The position numbers and the translations under genes are program-made. Shown one piece after another: positions 1-11,685 of a stretch of 64,000 nt of DNA. The stretch's first letter is position 1; the number at the start of each line of letters is the position of its first letter. The DNA comes from Ahaetulla prasina (Eukaryota > Chordata > Lepidosauria > Squamata > Colubridae). The stretch spans positions 21,049,020 through 21,113,019 of the forward strand of contig NC_080546.1 of the NCBI RefSeq assembly GCF_028640845.1. The letters run 5' to 3'. The notes under the pieces were generated by a model. That model was not told the DNA's origin, made no database searches, and saw only the letters and a program-made list of their open reading frames with translations.

Positions 1-919
1 AAGTAAACGAGATTGGGAAAGATTGAGCAAAATAATCCTGTAACTTGGTGTTGGATGCATTAAACAAGCACAGGCCTAAACATATTATTGTATTCAGGTT
101 GCATTCATTATCTTAAAGAAATTATATCTTTTTCTGCACAAAAGCAAAAGAGGAAAGTAATCCGGGCACAGCAAGACATCATTCTTTATCATCATTATCA
201 ATAATTTTCCTGGTTGTGGTAACACTGGCAATGCCCATTTACACTGCAACATAGTGAATCCATTGTTGTTTCCTATAACAGCAATAAATTTATGATTTCT
301 ATAACAGCTTTTATGATTTCCTAATTTAGGGATAGCAAATGGACATCCATGCCTCTATTCATCTTCTCCTTTGGGCAGGCGATATGTGATCATAATTTCA
401 GCACATCCTTTCTGAATTAAATCTGCAGAACATCTTTCCATTCTGACTTTTAGAAATGTGGTACTCAGCAGAATAGAAAGGCAACTTTGGAACCCTATAT
501 TAGCGCTACATTTAAGAGTTTTCCCCCCAGTGCTTCTTCCAACGATAAACATAATGAACAACTCATCTCATATCAATATGCAGATACTTCATTATAATTT
601 AATGTAATGTGTCTTCCTTTTTTTCATAAAAATAAAAGCAGAGGGCTTAATCTAGTACTAAGCCAATGTTGGTGACATCAGACTTCCATCTTCTGAGAAA
701 AGAAGCCTCATCTTTGAAATGAGTGTTCAAGCATTCATTCATTCATTCATCATATTTTTTAACTGGGCAGTAAGGAGGGATGTGCAGAAAGACAGGTTGC
801 AACCAAGAGTCACTGAGTTCCACCAGAAAGTAAATCCCCAGTTCCCAAGGGCCTCCCAATGTGATAGACTACAAACTCCCATTCAAATGGTTGCTTTTTT
901 AAGAAAAGACCATCCAGAT

Positions 920-1196
920 CGGGCCGAATTGCGCAATCCAGGAGCAATCACGGCCGGTAGTTTGGCGATCTGGTAGTGATGGTGGAGCGAAGCTCCGCCC
1001 ACCCACCTAGGTGTCATTACTTCCTGGTTTTAACCAGGAACTAATGTGCTTTTTAACTTCTGCCCGTGCACAGGTTTTGCACATGTGCAGAAGGTCTGCG
1101 CGCGCACATGATGCATGCAAGCATGAGCAAAGTGCGCATGTGCACACGGCGCATACACTTCCAAACCAGTAAGGAAGGTAAATAGATTTCACCCCG
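920..1196. mobile_element. hAT-like miniature element
   Basis: A 277-bp block lies between two copies of the 8-bp duplication ATCCAGAT (912-919 and 1197-1204). Its ends begin CGGG and end CCCG. The interior is rich in alternating purine/pyrimidine CpG-type hexamers and has no coding potential. The 8-bp target duplication fits hAT-superfamily insertion. Confidence 0.6.
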
Positions 1197-1426
1197 ATCC
1201 AGATGTACCCAAATATGGGACAGAACAAACTGCTTCCGCTTTCACCTTTCAGCCCCAATCCAGTGTGCTCCATCCCATATTTGGATAGATCAGGTTACCC
1301 TGATAGAAAAAAAACATTTAATCTCTCCACTGGTATAGCCAACAAAGCAAGGAGAACCCATGGTTTAAAGGTTAATACATCTATCTAAAATGCAAGCAGC
1401 CTGGTTTCGAATCCCAGAAGGGTATG

Positions 1427-1971
1427 TGTTGTGGCTCCCGCCCCCGAACCTGGCCCCATGCCCGAAAGTGCCTTGGAGCCAGGCCTGCTGCCAGAAAGTG
1501 ATTTGGACAGTGAGGGAGAAGGGCCGTCAGGACTTACCTCGGAAGCACCGGCCTCCCTGGATCAGCTCCAGGAGCCAGAAGCAGGCCAAGTGAAAGAGAT
1601 AACGAGGCCTCCTTCTCCTGACTCTTCCCCCCCCCAGGCCATGCCTGCAGACCCAGCTGACAGCAATCAGGCTTGGCTCAATCCCAGGTTTCGTAGGCAG
1701 GAGAAAAGGGAATGACAGAAACAGGGGAGGGGCAGGCCTAGGAAGTGCTGAGTCATGGAGCCACACCCCACAGGATATAAAAGGCAGCAAGAGCTGGTGT
1801 GTCTCTTTGTATCAGGCAAATCCATGGATTGACTAGAGCTGAAGGTTGTGACTCACCAGTGTCTTGGCAGCTATTGAGGGCTCTTGGCAGACGCTGATTC
1901 TTTTGCTGCCAGAGCTGAGAAGAGCTGGCTAATTAAGCCATCGTTCGGACGGAGGCGAGGAGGATACAACA
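1427..1971 (+). mobile_element. Solo LTR of an ERV/LTR retrotransposon
   Basis: The block starts TGTTGTGG and ends ATACAACA (TG...CA) and is flanked by the 5-bp duplication GTATG (1422-1426 and 1972-1976). A TATA-like GGATATAAAAGG lies near 1774, about where a U3 promoter is expected. No internal gag/pol sequence is attached, so it is a solo LTR. A 94-codon sense frame (1431-1715) rich in Pro, Glu, Ser and Ala occupies its 5' half. A related truncated copy lies at 8297-8706. Confidence 0.75.
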
Positions 1972-1983
1972 GTATGGCTAGTT

Positions 1984-2331
1984 CAGGGATGTCAAACTCA
2001 AGACCCAGGGGCCAGATTCTGAACATGGGGTGCTTAGATCTGGCCCGCAGGGCCACCTGAGAAACAGCAAAGGACCAGCCCACGGTGCCTCTGCCAGCAA
2101 AAATGGAGCCCCGGAGGGCCATGAGCAGCCCTCCCGAGCTCAGTTTTTGCTGGTAGAGAGCTGCAGGAAGCTATCACACCTGAAAGAGCCCGTTTTCATT
2201 GGCAGAGCGCTTGGGCCGACACAAGCACCCCCAACATGAGTGACGTCAAGCTGGCCATGTCCACCCTGGCTCCCCCGAGGTCAAACACAACCCTGATGCA
2301 GCCCTCAATGAAATCGAGTTTGACATCCCTG
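1984..2331. mobile_element. hAT miniature element (CAGGGATGTCAAACTC end)
   Basis: Terminal inverted repeats CAGGGATGTCAAACTC and GAGTTTGACATCCCTG bound a 348-bp block flanked by near-identical 8-mers GGCTAGTT (1976-1983) and GGCTAACT (2332-2339). This is the typical hAT pattern. It is the same family as the element at 8246-8770. It has no coding capacity. Confidence 0.85.
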
Positions 2332-3021
2332 GGCTAACTGATGAGAGCTAAATAGCTTGAAATAGATCTATAGTAGTCTCCCTTTATTTCTTTGTTAGTA
2401 AATATACATTCAGCACGAGCAGAACCAAGCCATTTTCTTTAGGAAGGAAATTGACTGACTGACTCTCCATTGGGCTCAATTCCAATCTTTTCATAGCAAC
2501 TCTTGTCTTCGCCGTTGCAATGACTAATTAGCTTGTGCTTTCCTAATGGAGGGGGGAAAAAAGTTCTTTCCACATGGTATCACATTATTTCCTTGTCATT
2601 TTACGAGACCTGGAGTGTTAACATGGCTTCTCATCATTGGCTCTCAATGAGGAAAAGCGAGCGGGCTGAAATAATGCTTCTTGGTTAACATGGCCTGGTA
2701 CAAAGAAGCTGGCATTTAGTCTTGCGTGCCATTCCCAATCATCTGTGAAAAGAACTCGTGGCCCCACTCTGAATGTGTCATTAAGCCACTTTGAGTCTCA
2801 GCTGAACTGAATTCCTAGAAAAAGTAAAACTGGCACGGACTCGTATAGCTGCCTAAACTCTTTGCATTCCTAATAACTCTACCATTTGTTTGAGTGCCTT
2901 CAAACCTAAAAGAGTGCACAATGCTTAAAAGGAGGCCAAAAAATGCAGGCACTGATTTGATTGCATTATTTTCCTTAGCAAAAGCTAAGAATTAATCCCT
3001 TCTTGAAGTCTTAGTCCTTAT

Positions 3022-3613
3022 TGTAGTGGTCCATCAGCAGCCTGCGGAGTCAGACAGCAATGAAGCTGAGGAAGAACATGGGCCAGTCCTGGAGGCTGGG
3101 AAAGGCCCGGATGAGAGCTCTGCATTGGAGGTAGAGGTGAGGCCAAGGCCATCAGGGAGTGATGTGCGGACTCCAGAGCCTCCAGAGGCTGACAGTAGTG
3201 AGGCAGAGGAATAGGAGGAGCCTGTTCCTAATGCACGCATGAGAAGAGCTGCCAAAAGGCAAGAGCAGCTAAAGCAAAGAGGATGATTCGGGAGTAGGGC
3301 CAAGAGATGATTGGCCCCTCCCATAAGACTTAAAAGACCAGCAACGGCGTTTGGGCTCTTTCCCGAAAAACAATGTTGATAGCTTTGTCTTGCTGCATTT
3401 GTTTTATATCGGTGCCTTCTGAACTTTTGCCACAAAAGGCCTTTGGCAGTTTGCCTAATTGGACCAAGGTTGGTGATAGGACTGAGGAGTTGTGTTGGGA
3501 GGAATTTGCTTTAGTTTAGTTGAACTACGCTGAGAATGAGTTAATTCTCAGCTCTTTGTTTGTTTTTACACTGACTGAGTTTCCTACTACCTACTTGGGC
3601 CTGGGTCACAACA
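3022..3613 (+). mobile_element. Solo LTR
   Basis: A 592-bp block begins TGTAGTGG, ends TCACAACA and is flanked by the exact 5-bp duplication CTTAT (3017-3021 and 3614-3618). A TATA-like ACTTAAAAGA is near 3328. A 62-codon acidic sense frame (3026-3214) sits at its 5' end. Its 5' region resembles the LTR-like block at 9600-10197. Confidence 0.8.
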
Positions 3614-5366
3614 CTTATGGCCATCTAGATGTTGGTGAACAATGACCCTGAGCAGTGACAGGCAGCGTGATAACATTAAGGGAAGAAAGAATTCAGGGAA
3701 GGAATTGTCATCTCTTTTATAATAAAAACCACAGGCAGGTTATCGCTGCATATCACAAGAACAGTACCCTCTGGAGGTCAACATGCCTTTTAGTTTTTCT
3801 GAAACCGTGCACTTTAATGGACTTTGGTCTGCTTTGCCTCCAAACTGAGCAGCATAAAAGGTTTTCCACATTGTTATTACACTCTGCTTGGCATCTATAT
3901 TTTACTGTAGTCAATGCATGCATAATGCATATATTTCATCAGTGCAAGATGTTTGCCCTGTGCTTTTACAGCTACGGATATAACTGGTATTTGCATAATA
4001 GCTCAGTCTTTACCTCTAGATGACACGGTGGGAGGGCAGTCTCAAACCAAGATAACTGTCATTCGGGCTTACAGCCTTATTTCTCTCCTCAGTAACTAGT
4101 ATAAAGTCAATGTTATAGTTTGAGCACCCAGTCCGCTGAGTGAGCACCCAGTCAATGGAATTCAACACAACTGTTGGCTACCATAAACCACCAGTCCTTA
4201 GAAAGTTTTGACCTTATATCTCAATTTAAGCATCTCAACTTTTGAAGGAGAATAGTTCCTGGCTAAAATTCTGTCTTTTTTCTTCTATCTTCGCTTTCTT
4301 TTGTTCCATCTGGTTCCTCTACATAATTTCTGTTCTTGGCATTCAGCCTTCCTTAAACCCTGGCTGATAAACTTGTGACCAACTAGAAGGACAGCTAATT
4401 CATCCCATTTCCTCTGATTCTCACTTTATTCCAACTGGATCCCTATCCTTGTAAAACAAAGTAAGCATTTGGAATGTTTGAGGACACAATCCCAATATGT
4501 CAGAGTGGAGATCTGCTCCACAATTTGAAAAGGCCCTTGTTAAAGTGATGCTTCTGAAAACTGAGTATCTGTATATTCTAATTATGATAGTATTATATGC
4601 TTGCTTCCTGATAGGAAAATATTTATTTATTCTTCCTGAACACTGGAATGTGTGTGAATGCTTATCTGTTTTTATGGATAGGGTGCCATCTTGTGGGAAA
4701 TTCACGCACTACAAAAAGTGAATTACTGCCAAATTTAATGCTGACTTTGCCTGAGGTCCCTTTTTTAAAAGATATGCTTTTCAGGGTTAATATTATCCTC
4801 CAAACTGTTTTTTTTATTATTATTATTATCCTCTCATGCAAATCACTTTGAACGTTAATGGAATTTGTTCACCAACTAGACCAGGTGGAAACTCTGCTGT
4901 GTTCAAAAACCTCAGCATACAAATCATTTCCTTTGACGAAACACCTGAATTAAATTGCCAGAACATCCACGATTTTGCAAAGGGCAAATGTGATCTAACT
5001 TTTGGCCTCATTAGACAAACTAGTCACTTTGATGCTACTGTAATTTGCCTTGATATATAATTTCCGAAGGATTTAATCTTTTTTTTTTTTCACATCTCTG
5101 CTTCCACTGCCTCATTACAAAATCTGTATCTCTCACTAGTCAAAATTTCTGATAGCTGGAGAGGAATCATTCCTATCTGCAATATTCCAACTGGTGTGAT
5201 ACAGTTAGGAAGAAATTTCAGTCTCAAAAGTGGTACAAACATCAAACAAGATCTGAATGTCAAGAATACCAGACGTAAACCCAGCAGTGTTTAGTGAGGA
5301 ATCTTTAGTGAGGAATTAGAGAGAGATTTTTTCCATTGCTGGATAAATTAAATAAACAGTTTAGTG

Positions 5367-5481
5367 CAGGGGTCTTGGTAACTTTAAGCCTGGAGGATTT
5401 CAACTCCCAGAATTTCCCAGCTGGGAAATTCTGGGAGTTGAAGTCCACCAGACTTAAAGTTGCCAAGGTTGAAGACCCCTG
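5367..5481. mobile_element. Palindromic hAT miniature element
   Basis: A near-perfect 115-bp palindrome begins CAGGGGTC and ends GACCCCTG, with exact 8-bp duplications GTTTAGTG at 5359-5366 and 5482-5489. The core contains the AACTCCCAGAATTT motif and its complement. Sister copies lie at 28397-28528 and 63802-63941. Confidence 0.9.
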
Positions 5482-5693
5482 GTTTAGTGCATGCATCTTG
5501 TCATTAAAATGACAGGCATTGTTGCCATAACTCTTGACTTCTGGAATACAGATGCAACAGTATTGAACAAAAGTGCCAAACAAAAGAGCTAAGTAAAATT
5601 GCCCTTTCTGACCATTTGTGTGAGTGTCACTGTGTTTTGTTCTGATTTACCGAGAAATTCATCGAGGAGACCTTGGAAAAGGTGGCTGAACTT

Positions 5694-5966
5694 CAGAGGT
5701 GGATTTCACATAATTTTACCACCAGTTCAGCACGCACCGAAAATGTGCACATGCCGCCTTCTGCACGTGCGCGTGACTTTCCGTGCATGCGTTTTGCTCG
5801 TGTGCACGGCTTGCACACATGTGCACAACTTAGAAAATGTGGCTAAATAGGATGGCATAGTGCCGGGGTGGCCGGAGGTCGCCACTACCGGTTCGCTCGA
5901 ACCAGTCCAAACTGGCTGAATACCGGTTCGCTCGAACCGGTCCAAACTAGCTGAATACCACCATTG
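5694..5966. mobile_element. hAT miniature element (GGTGG-end family)
   Basis: A 273-bp block begins CAGAGGTGGA and ends TACCACCATTG, with exact 8-bp duplications CTGAACTT at 5686-5693 and 5967-5974. The interior has short repeats of the ACCGGTTCGCTCGAAC type near its right end. It is non-coding. Confidence 0.85.
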
Positions 5967-6021
5967 CTGAACTTCAATTTTAAAGGAAATGAGTTGTCTT
6001 GGTTCATTGTATTCAGATTTA

Positions 6022-6110
6022 GAATAGAATATAATTTTTTATTGGCCAAGTGCGATTGGACACACAAGGAATTTGTCTTTTCAGACCTATAGTATCTACA
6101 CAATAGAATC
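6022..6110 (-). mobile_element. Snake CR1-type LINE 3' tail
   Basis: AGAATAGAATAT is followed by TTTTTATTGGCCAAGTGCGA and TTGGACACACAAGGAATTTG. The same segment abuts the pentanucleotide array at 61853-62060. The microsatellite lies on the LINE 3' side, so the element is on the minus strand. It is a short fragment and the family assignment rests on recall. Confidence 0.5.
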
Positions 6111-6624
6111 TTAACTAGTAACCCATCAAAGTAACCCATCAAGCTAGGCTTGGATGGAGGAAGTGCAGTTTTTTTAGTCCTGTTAGATTACCCAGAAGCC
6201 CTTGAGCTATGAGAATCCTATGGAGCACCAAAGTCTTGGGATTTGCAGGCATTGTAAAACGTCAGTTCTATTCCTACTCTGGAGGCATTTCCACTCAATA
6301 AGAGATGGCAGATAAGTGGTTGAGTCCTTTGCGACTCCTCTCCAATGTTACTTAATAATTACATGAAGCCGCTGGATAGGACAATTCGTGATTTGGAGCG
6401 AAGTATCATCAATACTCAATTGATATCCAGTTAGATAGAATCACTCTGTGCCGGGCAGGAGATGCAGGAGGTGTCCCGATATAGCCTTGATCCAGAGGCT
6501 ATAAAAGATTGAATGGGAACAAAGCAGGAGAAAATTATTGTTCATCCAGAAGCCATTTAGTCTGTCTTGGGGCTCCTACTTTGATTCTTGGTGGGGTTGA
6601 CATTTGAAGAAATTCTGCAGTATG

Positions 6625-6850
6625 GTGGCGCAGTGGTTAAGTGCGGTATTGAAGGCTAACTCTGCCCACAGCCAGGAGTTCGATTCTGACGGGGGTCAAG
6701 GTTGACTCAGCCTTCTATCCTTCTGAGATTGGTAAAATGAGGACCCAGATTAATGGGGGCAATATGCAAATAATGCCGACATTGTAAACATTCCAGAGAG
6801 TGCTGTAAAGCACTATGGGGGGTATATAAACCTAAATGCTATGCTATGGA
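6625..6850 (+). mobile_element. tRNA-derived SINE
   Basis: A tRNA-like head (GTGGCGCAGTGGTTAAGTGC, then a GAGTTCGATTCTGAC B-box) is followed by a body with GGTTGACTCAGCCTTC and a tail ending in GTAAAGCACTATGGGG. Relatives are at 9025-9180, 16045-16258 (minus), 28154-28390 and a 3' tail near 28805. Confidence 0.75.
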
Positions 6851-7284
6851 ATTTCATGGGTGGATATGGCTTCTATTCCACTGGCAAATGAAAACAGTAG
6901 CATGAGGAGCTTTTGCCCAGCTTCATACAGTCCACAAGCCCTTCTTAGAACTTGGGATCCAGGCAACTATCATTCACATCCTATTAGGCCCATGAAGTAA
7001 GTCAGGTCAGGAAGCTGACTCCACAGGTCTGACCGAAAGCATGTTTTATTGAGCAAGGCAAAAATAACACAACTTTGAAAGTCTGAATTTTCCCCTTTCC
7101 CTCTTATGCTACAGAGAATTAGGGAGGAGTCATCCCGAACCTCTTCCTCACACTTGTAGCTGTTGCCCGGCTTAACAAATGCTTTTGTTTATGTAACCAT
7201 CTGCCTCCGCTTAGCTTCCCCAACATCATCTCTGTGGCTCTCTACATGTCCTCATTATTTTGACATTGACATTGACAAGAAACT

Positions 7285-7520
7285 CTATATGGGGCTTCCC
7301 TTAAAGACCATCTAAAAACTGCAGTTGCTACAAAATGCAGCAGCCCATATGCTGGCAAGCGAGAGTCATTTTAGCTTCGTTAGAGTCACACTGTGAAAGG
7401 TACATTGGTTGCCAATAGGCTTTTTTTGTATGCAGTCCATACTGGTTTTAATCTATATAGCTTTTTAATAACAAAGACATAAATTACCATACCACCTGTC
7501 TGATAAGATCATCTTGCTCA
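7285..7520 (+). mobile_element. L2-like LINE ORF2 fragment
   Basis: Translation gives KLQLLQNAAAHMLA and then HWLPIGF, resembling the region near the C-terminus of L2/CR1-clade reverse transcriptase ORFs (usual form LQNAAARLL...HWLPV). Stops and shifts break it. It is an old, dead fragment. Confidence 0.6.
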
Positions 7521-7997
7521 GAGTCCCTGGGAATTTAGTGGCAAATAAATTTAATAAATTATCATCCCAGGGTGGAGGTGGAAAAATGCTTTGACTTTAG
7601 GAGGCTGAGAATCCACTTATCCTTTTCAAAAAGGCTGCTCTCATAAAATCTGAATAATTCCTGTGCTGTTGACATTCTGCTGTTTTTCGACATTCTGAAA
7701 GCTGCTATAAGTACATATATGTGTAAGATAATATTTGCTTGCTGTTTAGAACAAGTGAGTGTTGGCTAAAGCAAAGACTTTAAACGGAAGTACGTTAAAG
7801 TGCATTGCAGTTCAATTGATTTAAATACGACACATTTAAAGCAGGTGCTTAAAATCAATAGAATACAAAGCATGCCTTTGTTCGGGCTTATTGCAACAGC
7901 AGCTGTCTACATTTCTGATGCTGTGATGCTAATGAGAGCACATGACACGGCTCAAGGAAATGCATTTATCTTGTACCCCAGAACATTGCCTAGTATT

Positions 7998-8131
7998 CAG
8001 TGGTGGGATTCAAATAATTTAACAACCGGTTCTCTGCCCTAATGATTTCTTCCAACCAGTTCACCAAACTGCTCAGAAAGTTAACAACCGGTTCTCCCGA
8101 AGTGGTGCGAACTGGCTGAATCCCACCACTG
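7998..8131. mobile_element. hAT miniature element (CAGTGGTGGG family)
   Basis: A 134-bp block begins CAGTGGTGGGATTC and ends GAATCCCACCACTG, with similar 8-mers CTAGTATT (7990-7997) and GAAGTATT (8132-8139). The inner sequence includes ACAACCGGTTCTC repeated. The elements at 50161-50297 and 42344-42464 are the same subfamily. Confidence 0.85.
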
Positions 8132-8136
8132 GAAGT

Positions 8137-8236
8137 ATTTCTCAACCCTGACAACTTTAAAATGTGTGGACTTCAACTCCCAGAATTCCCCAGCCAGCAC
8201 CCACATATCTTAAAATTGCCAAGATTGAGAAACATT
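8137..8236. mobile_element. Degenerate palindromic hAT miniature element
   Basis: It carries the GGACTTCAACTCCCAGAATT core of the palindromic family at 5367, 28397 and 63802, with decayed arms (TTCTCAACC left, GATTGAGAA right). It is directly adjacent to the preceding element. Confidence 0.6.
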
Positions 8237-8245
8237 GAATTAGAG

Positions 8246-8770
8246 CAGGGGTGTCAAACTCAAGGCTCAGGGGGCCACCCTGGAAACCCGCAGTGTTGTG
8301 TCTGCGCCCCTCAAGCCGGGCCCCCTCCCAGAAAGTGACTTGGAAAGTGAGGGGGAAAGGCCATCAGGACTTACCTCGGGAGCACCGGCTTCCCTGGCTC
8401 AGCTCCAGGAGCCAGAGGCAGGCCAGGTGGAGGAGATAACGAGGCCTCCGTCCCCTGACTCTTTCCCCCCCAGGCCATGCCTCCAGACCCAGCTGATGGC
8501 AATCAGGCCTGGCTGGACCCTAGGTTTCGTAGGCAGGAGAGGCGGGAACAACAGAAGCAGGGGTGGGGCAGGCCTAGGAAGTGCTGAGTCATGGAGCCAC
8601 ATCCCACAGGATATAAAGGCAGCAAGAGCTGCTGTGCCTCTTCGTAGCAGGCAAATCAACTGCTTAACTAAGAGCTGAAATACTGTTTGTTCCTGGGTGA
8701 CTCATCAGCTCCCCCGAGGTCAAACACAATCCTGATATGGCCCTCAGTGAAATCGAGTTTGACATCCCTG
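8246..8770. mobile_element. hAT miniature element interrupted by an LTR fragment
   Basis: The ends CAGGGGTGTCAAACTC and GAGTTTGACATCCCTG match the element at 1984-2331. Flanking 8-mers are AATTAGAG (8238-8245) and AATTAGTG (8771-8778). Comparison with that copy shows an insertion at about 8297-8706. The insertion matches the solo LTR at 1427-1971 but lacks its 3' end, so one side was deleted. A 126-codon sense frame (8298-8678) runs through the LTR piece. Confidence 0.8.
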
Positions 8771-9019
8771 AATTAGTGCAGGCAGGCCTTCTTTCCCACT
8801 TGCCATGTAAAATAAAGCAAACTATAAGATCAGATCAGCTGTATCCCTCATGTAGTTGACAAAAACATATATCACTATGCAATCAAACTGGGATGGGCTT
8901 TGAAACAAGTGATACAGTGACTTCCTATCTCACTTCTAAAACTTTTTGAGCTGCCTCTGTGTGTGAATACTAAAATGATTTATATCCTCATAAATATATG
9001 CGGTAAAGTCACACACGAG

Positions 9020-9185
9020 CTGTGATGGGACAGTGGTTGGAATTCAGTATTGCAGGCTAACTCTGCCCACAGCCAGGATTTCGATCCTGACCAGCTCAGG
9101 TTGACTCAGCTTTCCATCCTTCCAAGATCATTAAAATGAGGACCCAGATTGTTGGGAGCAATATGCTGACATTGTAAATTAAATC
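9020..9185 (+). mobile_element. tRNA-derived SINE fragment
   Basis: It matches the body of the SINE at 6625-6850 (GGCTAACTCTGCCCACAGCC, then AGGTTGACTCAG) but has a degenerate A-box and lacks the 3' tail. Confidence 0.65.
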
Positions 9186-9599
9186 CCATTCATTTCAACA
9201 GTGCTTGACTGAACCTGGATATGACCCGTAGTATCAGTGTTAAGACTATTTAAGCATTATAAGTTCAACAAAATGTAGGCACTAAATTATTGTGGGCATT
9301 TTATAAACTTTATATTTTAATACTTTAAACCTAATTCTCACTTCTATATTTAGAATTAGAATGCTAAGTGGTTTTATACAACTGCTTCTTGAATCATTCC
9401 ACAGTTTGGACATATGTCTTGCAATTTATAATGTTCATCATGATAGTTATCATTGATGCAGTCATCTCATGATGTCAGTATGTCTACACTTAAGGGGCCT
9501 GGATTATAGCTGACGCAACATGGTTGCCGGCATCAGGAATGTTTTCACATGGATGTCCAGGACAATACAGCTGTTTTCACATGGATGTCCAGGACAATA

Positions 9600-10197
9600 C
9601 AGCTGGCAGCAGAGGAGGAGGTTGGGAGGAACTTGGGCCAGTTCTGGAGTCTGGGGAAGGCTCTGATGAATGCTCTAGAGCCAGAGCCGTCCAACGTTTC
9701 CCAGCCACCAGGGAGGCAGCTGCATTTGGAGGCTGAGATGAGTGAGGAGGAAGAACATTTTGGGCCTGTTCCAGATCTACGTATGCGCAGAGCAGTTAGG
9801 AGAGGAGAACAATAGAGGACAAGGAGTCAATTCGGGAAGCAAAGCACACGTGGACCCTGAATGGCCCCTCCCTGGCTGGGGAATAAATAGAAGGAAAGGG
9901 GAGTGGTTGTCATAGGAGACAACAGTTCGTATTTCTGGAGATTTTGCTCGTTGTATTTCGTGCATCAAAGACTGCATGCCAGAACTTAATTTGCAGCCTT
10001 TTCAGTTGAGAGCTCATGGCCTTGCAATTATCGCAAAGAGCTGATAAGGTCTGTTACTGCAGTTAACTCCTTGAAGGACTCTTGTCTGGACTTTTTGGTG
10101 GGTGAATGCAATTAATTCACAAGAGGTAAATAAAGAGGGGTTTTTCATGACCAGGAGTCTATTTCTTGCTTCTGCTAAGGCTGGGTCAAAACAAGAG
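9600..10197 (+). mobile_element. LTR-like block (rearranged 5' end)
   Basis: It is related to the solo LTR at 3022-3613 (shared AACTTGGGCCAGTTCTGGAG-type segment) and ends GGGTCAAAACA near 10194. A TATA-like GGAATAAATAGAAGG is near 9880. The left side has a short tandem repeat of about 36 bp (TTTTCACATGGATGTCCAGG at 9542 and again near 9575), so the 5' border is unclear. Acidic sense frames cross it. It ends about 60 bp before the GRID2 exon. Confidence 0.5.
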
Positions 10198-10255
10198 CTG
10201 TATAAATGTTCTATGGCTCTTGAAGACATTCATGACTCTGTGATTTCTTTCCAAG

Positions 10256-10496
10256 GATTCTAGAACTTCAGCAGAACGGACACATGGACCTACTGAAGCA
10301 TAAGTGGTGGCCCAAGAATTCCCAGTGTGATCTGCACTCCTCTGTGGACCCCAAATATAAAGGGGGAGCCTTGGACATAAAAAGCTTTGCAGGTGTTTTT
10401 TGCATACTGGCAGCTGGGATTGTTCTCTCCTGCTTAATTGCCATGTTGGAAACATGGTGGAATAAAAGAAAAGGCTCCCGGGTTCCTTCAAAAGAG
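10256..10496 (+). CDS. GRID2: GRID2 penultimate coding exon (fourth membrane segment)
   Basis: This exon encodes 80 whole codons of the ionotropic glutamate receptor delta-2 subunit, a postsynaptic organiser of parallel fibre-Purkinje cell synapses. One leading base completes a codon split with the upstream exon, which is outside the window. The peptide starts ILELQQNG and covers the end of the ligand-binding S2 lobe ([12 protein letters not shown]). It then holds the hydrophobic segment [20 protein letters not shown], which is the fourth membrane helix, and the cytoplasmic start [16 protein letters not shown]. It is bounded by a 3' splice site (TTTCTTTCCAAG) and a 5' splice site (GAG then GTATGAG). 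Codon 80 joins in frame to the exon at 29015. Identity rests on near-identity to the mammalian GRID2 protein as I recall it; the neighbouring ATOH1 gene supports it. Confidence 0.96.
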
Positions 10497-11384
10497 GTAT
10501 GAGACCCTTCCATTTCATCATAGCACTAGAGGTGAGAAGGAAAATGCATCTTCTGATATGTTTTAATGGCATTTTAATCACCAATTGTGAACCATTTGTC
10601 TCTGGGGAAAAAAAACACATCCAGAAAGAAATATTATAATGTCGTACTTATGAAATACTTATCCTAATTAATTTCCGTGGGATTTACTAGCACATGTCTT
10701 GTTCACGAGCATTTAGTGAATAATAATTGGCTTTCATATTATTTATATAAAGTATTAGCAATTAAGTATTTTATTACTAATCTGGATAAGATCTATCTTC
10801 TACCAACGTACGATGCAGCCTGATCCTACATTCAAAAGGAAATCCTGCTAATTCCGTAGGGCTTACATCTAAGACTGCATCCTTAATTGGCTTAACTGAA
10901 TTTTATCTTTAGTTGATTAAAGCAGGCTCAAATGTTAATCAGTTTTGACTTCTGGTAAGATTGTACTTCCCTGTTTCGTAAGATGTGAACAAGAAAAGAA
11001 GGCCTACAATTGATGGTATATTAAACTGTACATTGTTATATACATTTCCTTACAAATCAGCTACATTTGCAGGTTTTGTGCTCTTTCTTTTTTGATGACC
11101 TGCAAGTGATCACCCCAAAGTTAAATTTAATGAGCTGACCAAGTGTTCAAATGGCAGATAATTATTAGAATTGCTTTAAACGGTTGACGCTTCTGTCCAT
11201 CATTTCTGCAATGTTTGCATGCAAAATTCTGCCTTAAATTGTTCTATAAAATTTTTCAGAGTGTTAAGCATTTTTCAATACTACTCAGGTAAAGTTATGT
11301 TCAGATTGGTGGGAACACAGTTCTCTTTAGATTTAATCACTAGATTTCTAATTTTTTGCAAATGTTGATGACTATATGTCTATG

Positions 11385-11500
11385 AAGATTCTCAGTCATC
11401 CAGGTCATGGTTGTCCCAAAGGTGCTTTTTTCCAAGAGGCATCTTTCTTCATAGAAAGTCCAGTTGCTTCTTGAAAAAAGCACATTTGGGGTTTTGATGA
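11385..11500. repeat. Fold-back element fragment
   Basis: ATTCTCAGTCATCCAGGTCA, TGGTTGTCCCAAAGGTGC and then CTTCTTGAAAAAAGCAC form an imperfect inverted pair. The same arms occur in the larger fold-back elements at 19191-20204 and 55944-56148. Confidence 0.6.
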
Positions 11501-11685
11501 CTATACAATCTTTTAGTCAGATGCACATTTAAGAAAATTTATCAGTATTGAGCAAAGGATTATGTGCTTAAACAAACCTCCCGCTCTTGGAACAGTAGTT
11601 CCCCAATGCCCTTCCTGCAAACAACTTTAAATTTCCTCTGTTTCCAAATAAGATTTTAATGAAGAAGGTTCACTTAAAGCATCTA

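Larger units (their letters stand above)
1..10255 (+). other. GRID2: GRID2 intron (3' part)
   Basis: This stretch precedes the penultimate coding exon of GRID2 and ends in a good 3' splice site (pyrimidine-rich tract, then AG at 10254-10255). No further GRID2 exon was recognised in it. It holds miniature transposons, solo LTRs, SINEs and LINE fragments listed separately. Stretches 1-919, 2340-3016, 3619-5358, 6150-6620 and 6860-7280 show no recognisable gene and are ordinary AT-rich intron; 7030-7200 may be another old LTR or retroelement piece. Its intron status is inferred from the downstream exon. Confidence 0.85.

Noticed and set aside
4836..5060. 74-codon plus-strand frame considered as an alternative GRID2 exon
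   Set aside because: No similarity to glutamate receptor sequence and no splice-site pair fitting the exon phase.
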